This document shows positions 1-5,100 of a DNA stretch of 7,468 bases, in pieces. The position numbers and the translations under genes are program-made. The stretch is from Alphaproteobacteria bacterium MarineAlpha3_Bin3. Lineage in GTDB: Bacteria > Pseudomonadota > Alphaproteobacteria > Rhodospirillales > Casp-alpha2. The stretch lies in contig PTLK01000088.1 of assembly GCA_002938075.1 (NCBI GenBank), positions 1-7,468 on the forward strand, given 5' to 3'. The notes under the pieces are model-generated. The model did no database searches and was not told where the DNA came from. It was given only the letters and a program-made list of their open reading frames with translations. Each line of letters begins with the position of its first letter. Within the stretch, counting starts at the first letter, position 1.

Positions 1-102
1 AGCCCCGAGCGCCGCAAACGATGTGTCATCCATGTTCGTCAGAAGTTCGGTCTCCCGGAGCGCCGGGCGTGCCGGTATCTGGGACAGCCGCGTTCGACGT
101 TA
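1..102 (+). pseudogene. IS3-family transposase (OrfB) N-terminal fragment, decayed
   Basis: Reading from base 1 in frame 1 gives a peptide containing VRQKFGLPERRACRYLGQ followed by PRST. This is the characteristic N-terminal segment of IS3-family OrfB transposases, in which an ERRACRxLGQxRST core is very widely shared. The similarity stops at about base 100. The frame stays open to a stop at 232-234, but residues after the PRST core no longer look like transposase, and no DDE catalytic domain follows. Only the segment before the integrase core is therefore present, and its 5' end lies outside the window. It is seen directly as a truncated coding relic. The inference is that an insertion sequence was cut here by deletion or by insertion of another element. 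Confidence 0.72.
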
Positions 103-194
103 GGGTCCGCTTTTGATGCGGTGGACGGCTCCCATCACCGGGCGGCGGCGCGTCATCAACATCCTTTCCCGGAGGTACTTGGAGTGACCCCATT

Positions 195-294
195 AAGTGG
201 TCCACCGCTTAAGTTAGAGTTTGGCGCGGTTTAAGTTAAAGGGGCCCAAAGGAAAGGGGCCTTCCCTCGACATCGAGTCTAACTTAAAAAGTGG
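195..294. repeat. Inverted and direct repeats resembling IS ends
   Basis: The stretch 202-218 (CCAC, 3 bases, then TTAAGTTAGA) is matched in inverted orientation by 278-294, with 14 of 17 positions identical. The core TTAAGTTA also recurs directly at 231-238. Bases 195-204 read TGGACCACTT on the minus strand, a terminus style (TGG...CCA) often seen in IS3-type elements. No intact gene lies between the arms. The best reading is a junction of degenerate insertion-sequence termini, or a very short non-autonomous element of about 93 bases. Target-site duplications are not evident by eye, so the exact element boundaries are uncertain. Confidence 0.5.
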
Positions 295-475
295 TATCGT
301 TCGTGGGGGCAGATCACTATGAACTTGAAGGAAAGATGGCAGGGTAGTGCGCAGAAATTTGTACGGTGCCAGAACTCGTAACGCTTGCCTATTAGCGCCG
401 CTGGCCTGGACGCTTACCCAGTGAAGTGAGTTTCTGCGCGGCGGCATTGGCCGCAGCGGCTGCCGACTGAATCTT
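295..475. other. Gene-free stretch between IS debris and the deacetylase gene
   Basis: No convincing coding region is seen on either strand. Three small structures are present. A 9-base inverted repeat (GCGCAGAAA at 349-357, TTTCTGCGC at 431-439) flanks 73 bases. A compact hairpin GCGGC-ATTG-GCCGC lies at 441-454. A perfect 6-base stem with a 3-base loop at 466-480 covers the stop codon of the neighbouring minus-strand gene. None is followed by a T-run on the minus strand, so no Rho-independent terminator can be called for that gene. Confidence 0.5.
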
Positions 476-1504
476 TCAGTTCCGGCCCATCAACATGCCG
501 ACATGGGTGACGACGGAGTCCGAGAGCGCCTCGAGCCGGTAGCCGCCCTCGAGCGCCGAGACGATGCGGCCGCCGGCGTGACGCCGGGCGATCTCGATCA
601 CGATTTGGGTGAGTGAACCATAGCCCTCGGCAGTCACGCCGAGGCCGGCGAGTGGATCGTCCCTATGCGCGTCGAACCCGGCTGAAATCAGCACGAAGTT
701 GGGCTTGAACTTGTCGGCGGCGGGTACCAGCTTGTTGCGGAACGCCTCGACGATCTCCGTGTCACCGCTGCCGGCTACGAGCGGCACGTTGACCGTCGTC
801 CCCTCGCCTGCCCCGATACCCATCTCCTTCGCCTGGCCGGTGTACGGGTAGTAGGGATTTTGGTGGGTGCTGAAATACAATACCGACGGGTCGTCGTAGA
901 ACATCGTCTGGGTACCGTTGCCGTGGTGCACGTCCCAATCGACGATCAGCACCCGCTTCAGCCCGTGCTTTTTCTGCGCGTAGCGAGCGGCGATTGCGAC
1001 GCTGTTGAGTAGGCAGAACCCCATGGCCCGGCCGGGGAGCGCGTGGTGTCCCGGCGGTCTGACAGTGGCGAAGGCGTTTCTGGCCCGCCCCGCAACCACC
1101 GCATCGACCGCCGCCAGCACGCCGCCGGCCGCGAGCTTGGCGACGCGCAGGCTTTCCGGCGCCAGCCTCGTATCGGGATCGAGTTGGACCGGGGCCTGCA
1201 TCGATGCCGCCTCGAGCCAACCGAGATACGCGGGCGTGTGTACCGTCGTGATCCAGCGATCCGCCGCTGGTCTCGGCGCGATCCGCAGCAGCGATGTCAT
1301 GAGCCCCGATGTCTCGAGCCCGGTGAAAATTGCCCGTAACCGATCGGGTCTTTCCGGATGGTAGGGCCCGGTATCGTGCAGCAGGTAGTCCGGGTGATAG
1401 ACCAGTCCGGTCGGAGCGGCCGGTTTTGGCTCCGCTCGCGCGGCCCCGGCCAACACGCATGCCACCGCCAAGAAAACGCTTAAGACAATTAATAATCGCA
1501 TCAT
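476..1504 (-). CDS. Exported histone-deacetylase-family amidohydrolase
   Basis: This is a 342-residue zinc-dependent deacetylase of the arginase/HDAC fold, closest in motif style to class II HDACs, HDAH and acetylpolyamine amidohydrolases. Visible motifs in order are HDTGPYHPERPDR at 43-55, RPPGHHA at 149-155 (the paired catalytic histidines H153/H154), GFCLLNS at 162-168, DWDVHHGNG at 189-197 (zinc ligands D191 and H193), SAGFDAH at 274-280 (third ligand D278) and LEGGY at 318-322 (catalytic Tyr322). The active site therefore looks complete. Residues 1-24 form a textbook Sec signal peptide: MMRLL, a hydrophobic core, then ARA before Glu25. This predicts a periplasmic or secreted enzyme, unusual for the family. 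The first ATG (1502-1504) is chosen because AAGG lies about 11 bases upstream; a second ATG follows immediately. The gene stands alone between IS debris and a divergent operon. The substrate is unknown; small acetylated amides are more plausible than proteins outside the cytoplasm. Confidence 0.93.
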   Translation of the reverse strand: MMRLLIVLSVFLAVACVLAGAARAEPKPAAPTGLVYHPDYLLHDTGPYHPERPDRLRAIFTGLETSGLMTSLLRIAPRPAADRWITTVHTPAYLGWLEAASMQAPVQLDPDTRLAPESLRVAKLAAGGVLAAVDAVVAGRARNAFATVRPPGHHALPGRAMGFCLLNSVAIAARYAQKKHGLKRVLIVDWDVHHGNGTQTMFYDDPSVLYFSTHQNPYYPYTGQAKEMGIGAGEGTTVNVPLVAGSGDTEIVEAFRNKLVPAADKFKPNFVLISAGFDAHRDDPLAGLGVTAEGYGSLTQIVIEIARRHAGGRIVSALEGGYRLEALSDSVVTHVGMLMGRN

Positions 1505-1531
1505 GACACCCCAACCTTCATCATCTTTTCG

Positions 1532-1560
1532 ATAATATTCAGCGGATTTGGGTTTTTCGC
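1532..1560 (-). promoter_or_regulatory. Weak candidate promoter for the deacetylase gene
   Basis: On the minus strand a TATTAT (1532-1537) sits about 27 bases upstream of the deacetylase ATG, in a locally AT-rich patch. It is a fair -10 match. The corresponding -35 position (GCGAAA/CGAAAA region near 1555-1560) is poor. This rests on sequence resemblance only. Confidence 0.22.
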
Positions 1561-1611
1561 CGCAGTCTCCGACAGATTATCTGCCCCGACCTAAAGGCAG
1601 TCGCAGTATTC

Positions 1612-1752
1612 TCAATCATTAGGCGGCTGTTCAGTCAAACGAAACCACAAGTCTCCATCTGGAAGTTGGTAACGATCGCAGTAGCGACCATCCGCATCAA
1701 CTGCGACTTTACGTTTTCCCGGTTTTTTGGTTGGCTTGCTTCCCTTGGGCGG
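1612..1752 (-). pseudogene. Start-less 46-codon open frame with protein-like composition
   Basis: Between in-frame stops at 1753-1755 and 1612-1614, the minus strand encodes 46 residues: a basic, Pro/Lys-rich head (PKGSKPTKKPGKRK) followed by a segment including DADGRYCDRYQLPDGDLWF. The second half looks like real protein, with Gly/Asp turns and aromatic residues. There is no ATG or GTG in frame, and the only TTG is near the end. It could be the 3' remnant of a gene whose start was lost, a gene read with a frameshift, or chance. The region lacks the strong GC bias of the neighbouring genes. I recognise no family. It occupies most of the divergent intergenic region, so the plus-strand promoter for the radical SAM gene would overlap it. 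Confidence 0.25.
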
Positions 1753-1759
1753 CTAAACA
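1731..1759 (+). promoter_or_regulatory. Candidate promoter placing the start site at the radical SAM ATG
   Basis: TTGGCT (1731-1736) and TAAACA (1754-1759) are separated by 17 bases. Matches to the sigma-70 consensus are only moderate (about 4/6 and 3/6). If used, transcription would begin close to base 1766, the A of the radical SAM start codon, giving a leaderless or near-leaderless message. This would fit the absence of a clear ribosome binding site in 1745-1765. It is inference from motif resemblance. Confidence 0.2.
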
Positions 1760-1765
1760 GTTTCC

Positions 1766-2767
1766 ATGGCAACAACCGAGCTAACCGAAAAATCGAAGAT
1801 TGAATTCGGGCCCGAATTCGAATTAACCGAACGGCGGTTCTTGGACCCCCGAAAGTTCAAGGACCCCCATGTCACCGCCGAGGGCGTGGAGCGCGCCGTC
1901 GTCGCGCTGACGCATCTTCGGACACTGTGGTTCAACACCGGCTCTCTTTGCAATATCACGTGCCAGAACTGCTATATGGATTCGAGCCCGGTCAACGACA
2001 GCCTTCAGTACCTGTCGCTGTCCGAGGTCCGGGAATACCTTGACGAAATCGACGCCACGGGTCTGCCGGTCGAGGAAATCGCCTTTACCGGCGGCGAGCC
2101 TTTCATGAACCGGGACCTGCCCGGCATGATCGAAGAGTCACTCGCCCGGGGCCACCGGGTGCTGGTGCTGACCAATGCCATGAAGCCGATGTGGAACAAG
2201 CGCCAAAGGCTTTTGGCGCTTGTCGAGCGCTTCGCGGAGGCCCTGACGCTGCGCGTCTCCATCGACCATTTCACCAAGGCCCGGCACGAAATGATCCGCG
2301 GCCCAGATACCTGGGGGCCGATGATCCAAGGCTTGCGCTGGCTGGCCGAAAACGGTTTCAAGCTGACCGTCGCCGGGCGCACCTGTTGGAACGAATCCGA
2401 CGACGAGGTGCGGCGCGGCTATGCCCGCCTGTTCGCCGCCGAGGCCATCCCCATCGAAGCCTTCGATCCAGGGTCTCTGGTTTTGTTCCCGGAAATGGAC
2501 GCCGGCGCCGACGTTCCGGAAATTACCATCAACTGCTGGGATATCCTGGGCGTCGAGCCGGAAACCATGATGTGCGCGACATCACGGATGATCCTCAAGC
2601 GCGGCGGCGCCGACAATCCGGTCATCGTCCCGTGTACGCTGCTGCCCTATGATCCGGCTTTCGAATTGGGCCGGAGCCTGACCCAGTCGGCGAAAACGGT
2701 TCAGCTCAACCATCCCCATTGCGCTAAGTTCTGCGTTCTCGGCGGCGCGTCGTGCAGCCCCGAATGA
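1766..2767 (+). CDS. Radical SAM protein with C-terminal cysteine cluster
   Basis: This 333-residue protein carries the canonical radical SAM 4Fe-4S motif CxxxCxxC at C62-C66-C69 (in LCNITCQNCYMDSSP) and the SAM-binding FTGGEPF at 107-113, with a TIM-barrel-like middle. The C-terminal part has further cysteines at C257, C270, C290, C319, C323 and C330, the last three in HPHCAKFC...GASC. This arrangement suggests at least one auxiliary Fe-S cluster of the SPASM/twitch kind. Such proteins reductively cleave SAM to a 5'-deoxyadenosyl radical and commonly modify peptides or build cofactors; the substrate here is unknown. Its stop overlaps the start of the metallophosphoesterase-like gene (ATGA), so the two are translationally coupled. 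The ATG at 1766 has no good Shine-Dalgarno sequence, but the N-terminal residues before the cluster match a normal pre-barrel extension. I do not recognise a named gene. Confidence 0.9.
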   Translation: MATTELTEKSKIEFGPEFELTERRFLDPRKFKDPHVTAEGVERAVVALTHLRTLWFNTGSLCNITCQNCYMDSSPVNDSLQYLSLSEVREYLDEIDATGLPVEEIAFTGGEPFMNRDLPGMIEESLARGHRVLVLTNAMKPMWNKRQRLLALVERFAEALTLRVSIDHFTKARHEMIRGPDTWGPMIQGLRWLAENGFKLTVAGRTCWNESDDEVRRGYARLFAAEAIPIEAFDPGSLVLFPEMDAGADVPEITINCWDILGVEPETMMCATSRMILKRGGADNPVIVPCTLLPYDPAFELGRSLTQSAKTVQLNHPHCAKFCVLGGASCSPE

Positions 2768-3726
2768 CGACCGGTCAATCCTCTGGGCTGGCCCCCGGTC
2801 AGTCCCCCGATCCGTCCCCTGGGCTAGCTCCCGTGCTCGACCTCGGGTCCGTCGACGGTCCGGTGCTGTGCTTCGGCGGCCCCTATTCCAACGTCCAGGC
2901 CACGGACGCCATGCTGGCCCGGGCCCGCGCCTTGGGCTTGGCCCCGCAACAAATCGTCTGCACCGGCGACGTCGTCGCCTACGCCGGCGACCCCGTCGCC
3001 ACCGTCGAGCGGGTCCGCGATGCCGGCATCCGGGTGGTGATGGGAAACTGCGAGGAATCCCTGGGCTTCAACGCCGCCGATTGCGGCTGCGGGTTCAAAC
3101 GCGACAGCGCCTGCGCCGATTGGTCCGAGGTCTGGTTTGCCCATGCCGCCTCGCAACTGGACGAAGACGCCCTGGCCTGGATGCGGGCGCTACCCCGGCA
3201 ATTGAGGTTCACCCTCGGCGGCAGGCGGTTCGCCGTCATCCACGGCGGCGACGAGGACATCGCGGAATATATTTTCGCCTCGACGCCGGTGGCGGCCAAG
3301 GCGCGCATCTTCGAACGCCTGTCCCGGAACGACCCCACCGGCGACCCCCCCGGCGACCCCATCGACGCCGTCATCGGGGGCCATTCCGGGTTGCCGTTTA
3401 CGCAGACGCTGGGATCCCGGTTATGGCACAACCCGGGCGCCATCGGCATGCCGGCCAACGACGGCACACCCCGAGGCTGGTATTCGATCCTGGCCGCCGA
3501 AGACGGCGGCATCGACATCGCCTTGCATGCGCTCGACTACGACCATGCGGCTGCGGCCGGTGCGCTTCGCGCCGTCAATCCGGACCTTCCCTATGCGGAA
3601 ACGTTTGAAACCGGCCTGTGGCCGAACATGGACGTGATGCCCGAATCTGAGCGCCGCGAAAGGGGACGGCCGACGGCGCCCGGATCCGTTTTGTGGCCCG
3701 AAGAACGCATCGCGGCGGCCGAATAG
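2764..3726 (+). CDS. Metallophosphoesterase-fold protein with altered metal site
   Basis: The protein has 320 residues from the ATG at 2764, preferred because it forms an ATGA overlap with the upstream stop; a GTG at 2752 would add four residues. The fold resembles the YfcE/MJ0936 group of calcineurin-like phosphoesterases: TGDVVAY (D69), GNCEE (N95), VIHGG (H160), GGHSG (H207) and WHNPGAIG (222-229). The first motif, normally SDxHxN, reads GGPYSN at 38-43, and the usual GHxH ends in Gly209. By homology to MJ0936, ligands unique to one metal site are gone while those of the other site are kept. An insert after GN carries C96, C107, C109 and C117. The N-terminus (residues 1-25) is a Pro/Gly/Ser-rich repeat. 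Pairing with a radical SAM enzyme suggests a joint pathway. Catalysis may be lost or altered; hydrolase activity should not be assumed. Confidence 0.85.
   Translation: MTTGQSSGLAPGQSPDPSPGLAPVLDLGSVDGPVLCFGGPYSNVQATDAMLARARALGLAPQQIVCTGDVVAYAGDPVATVERVRDAGIRVVMGNCEESLGFNAADCGCGFKRDSACADWSEVWFAHAASQLDEDALAWMRALPRQLRFTLGGRRFAVIHGGDEDIAEYIFASTPVAAKARIFERLSRNDPTGDPPGDPIDAVIGGHSGLPFTQTLGSRLWHNPGAIGMPANDGTPRGWYSILAAEDGGIDIALHALDYDHAAAAGALRAVNPDLPYAETFETGLWPNMDVMPESERRERGRPTAPGSVLWPEERIAAAE
2771..2834 (+). repeat. Short internal duplication in the metallophosphoesterase-like gene
   Basis: Two imperfect direct repeats lie in the first codons: CCGGTCA(A/G)TCC at 2771-2781 and 2795-2805, and TCC-C/T-CTGGGCT-(G/A)GC at 2779 and 2815. 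They encode GQS...GLAP twice in a Pro/Gly/Ser-rich leader ahead of the conserved domain, which begins near residue 32. The repeat offsets (24 and 36 bases) are multiples of three, so expansion kept the frame. Confidence 0.55.
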
Positions 3727-3743
3727 TTCCTTTTCGGGTCGCC

Positions 3744-3791
3744 CGGGAAAGGGTATTTCCCACCGTTTTCCGGGAATTTCCCGTCTTTTTT
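3744..3791 (+). terminator. Rho-independent terminator after the radical SAM operon
   Basis: CGGGAAA (3744-3750) can pair with TTTCCCG (3777-3783), and this is followed directly by TCTTTTTT (3784-3791). Inside the arms, TTTCCC at 3756-3761 can instead pair with GGGAAA at 3745-3750 or with GGGAA at 3772-3776, so alternative folds exist. The simplest reading is a terminator for the two-gene unit ending at 3726. The structure lies about 85 bases upstream of apaG. Confidence 0.6.
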
Positions 3792-3877
3792 CGTTGGCAT
3801 GTCCCGCCGGGAGTGGAAAAATCATCCAAAGGCCCTATTTATTGTTGAGCTAAAATTCAAAACCGAACGGAAACCAC

Positions 3878-4285
3878 ATGACGGACCCCCACGCCTACGC
3901 CGAAACCACCAAAGCCATCACCATCACCGTGGAGCCCTTTTATCTGGACGAACAGTCCGAACCGGACGATGGCCATTACGTCTGGGCCTATCACGTGCGG
4001 ATCGAAAACAACGGTCCAAAGACCGTACAGTTGATGACCCGCCATTGGCGGATCACCGATTCCATGGGCCACGTCCAGGAGATCCAGGGCGACGGCGTCG
4101 TCGGCGAACAGCCGGTGCTGACGCCGGGCAGATCGTTCGAATACACTTCCGGCACGCCGCTCAGCACGCCTTCGGGGATCATGGTCGGCACCTATCAGAT
4201 GGAGACCGAAACCGGCGACCGCTTCGACGTCAACATCCCCGCCTTTTCCCTCGACAGCCCCTATCAGGCGGGACAGGTTCACTAA
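3878..4285 (+). CDS. apaG: ApaG protein (DUF525 domain)
   Basis: This 135-residue protein has the usual ApaG length and motifs: an ITITVEPFYLDEQS strand near the start (14-27), WAYHVRIENNG (36-46), RHWRITDS (55-62), GDGVVGEQP (71-79, the conserved GxGxxG stretch), YTSGTPL (89-95), GIMVGTYQM (100-108) and IPAFSLDSP (120-128). The family is a soluble immunoglobulin/fibronectin-like beta sandwich. It is named for its linkage to apaH in enterobacteria and has been tied to Co2+ resistance/Mg2+ efflux, but its molecular role is poorly defined. The ATG follows a GGAAA about 5 bases upstream. It lies 18 bases ahead of folE and is probably cotranscribed with it; no apaH or ksgA is in the window. Confidence 0.94.
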   Translation: MTDPHAYAETTKAITITVEPFYLDEQSEPDDGHYVWAYHVRIENNGPKTVQLMTRHWRITDSMGHVQEIQGDGVVGEQPVLTPGRSFEYTSGTPLSTPSGIMVGTYQMETETGDRFDVNIPAFSLDSPYQAGQVH

Positions 4286-4303
4286 GAGCGAACGGAAAAA
4301 ATC

Positions 4304-4993
4304 ATGGACAAGACCACAACCGCGGAAAAAACTCTGAAAGTCGTCGACGGGGATAAGGGCAAAGTCCCTGATATGGACGGCCCTATCGAACCCGTCGCCG
4401 ACAAGCCCAACCGCGCCGAGGCCGAAGAGGCGGTCCGCACCCTGATCAAATGGGCCGGCGACGACCCGGACCGCGAAGGGCTCATGGACACCCCGTCCCG
4501 CGTCGTTCGATCGTATGAGGAATTTTTCGACGGCTATGGCACGTGCCCGAAAACCATCCTCCAGCGCACCTTCAAGGAAACCGACGGTTATGACGAAATC
4601 GTGCTGTTGCGTAACATCCGCTTCGAATCCCATTGCGAGCATCACATGGCGCCGATCATTGGCAGGGTGCACATCGCGTACCTGCCCCATCACCGGATCG
4701 TCGGCATTTCCAAGCTGGCGCGGCTGGTCCAGGTTTTCGCCAAGCGCCTGCAGATCCAGGAAAAGCTGACGGCCCAGATCGCCAACACCATCGACGAGGT
4801 GCTGGAACCCAAGGGCGTCGCCGTGGTCGTCGAGGCGGCGCACCAATGCATGACCACCCGCGGCATCAACAAGCCCGGGACTCTCATGGTCACCAGCCGC
4901 ATGCTCGGCATCTTTCGCGACAACGCCTCGACCCGGCGCGAGTTCCTGGCCATGATCGCCAATTCCCAATCCAGCGAAGCGGCCTTTTCCTGA
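4304..4993 (+). CDS. folE: GTP cyclohydrolase I (type IA)
   Basis: FolE converts GTP to 7,8-dihydroneopterin triphosphate, the first step of tetrahydrofolate/pterin synthesis and also of the deazapurine (queuosine) route. The 229-residue product has the family's normal length. The zinc-binding and catalytic stretch reads ESHCEHHMAP at 108-117. C111, H114 and C182 (HQCMTTRG) correspond to the E. coli ligands C110, H113 and C181, with H113 matching catalytic H112. Other hallmarks are REGLMDTPSRV (57-67), HIAYLP (123-128), GISKLARLV (134-142) and REFLAMI (212-218). The N-terminal ~35 residues are charged and variable, as is common. The ATG is preceded by CGAACGGAAAAAATC, which provides a weak Shine-Dalgarno sequence. 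It is the second gene of an apaG-folE pair. All key residues are present, so an active enzyme is expected. Confidence 0.97.
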   Translation: MDKTTTAEKTLKVVDGDKGKVPDMDGPIEPVADKPNRAEAEEAVRTLIKWAGDDPDREGLMDTPSRVVRSYEEFFDGYGTCPKTILQRTFKETDGYDEIVLLRNIRFESHCEHHMAPIIGRVHIAYLPHHRIVGISKLARLVQVFAKRLQIQEKLTAQIANTIDEVLEPKGVAVVVEAAHQCMTTRGINKPGTLMVTSRMLGIFRDNASTRREFLAMIANSQSSEAAFS

Positions 4994-5009
4994 ACCTCCC
5001 CAGACTAGA

Positions 5010-5039
5010 GCGCTCTTGGCGCCTGAAAGGGCTTTTTTT
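5010..5039 (+). terminator. Possible terminator after folE
   Basis: A short GCGC-TCTTG-GCGC stem (5010-5022) is followed after ten bases by a run of seven T (5033-5039). The T-run itself can also take part in GGCTTT/AAAGCC pairing (5030-5046). The stem is short and the spacing to the T-run poor, so this is only a suggestion. The 107-base gap between folE and trkH and the separate ribosome binding site of trkH fit a transcript end here. Confidence 0.33.
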
Positions 5040-5100
5040 CAAAGCCACCCTCTTGACCGCGAGTCCTTAACCGGGCTTCAGTGAAAGCAGGGGAACCCAT

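Noticed and set aside
214..447. 77-codon minus-strand frame in the IS-debris region
   Set aside because: It spans the inverted-repeat region, shows no family resemblance and no convincing ribosome binding site; probably chance.
441..480. Rho-independent terminator for the minus-strand deacetylase gene
   Set aside because: Hairpins are present at 441-454 and 466-480, but neither is followed by a T-run on the minus strand.
1448..1463. Lipoprotein signal (Cys16 in AVAC) in the deacetylase leader
   Set aside because: The -3 position is Ala rather than Leu/Val/Ile, and a good signal peptidase I site (ARA before Glu25) follows; a soluble exported form is preferred.
762..1514. 250-codon minus-strand frame overlapping the deacetylase gene
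   Set aside because: It is an alternate frame of a gene whose correct frame shows all catalytic motifs; its composition is Arg/Gly rich.
3857..4969. 370-codon minus-strand open frame opposite apaG and folE
   Set aside because: It is antisense to two well-recognised genes, is low in recognisable motifs and is rich in Gly/Asp/Val/His as expected for the reverse of GC-biased codons.
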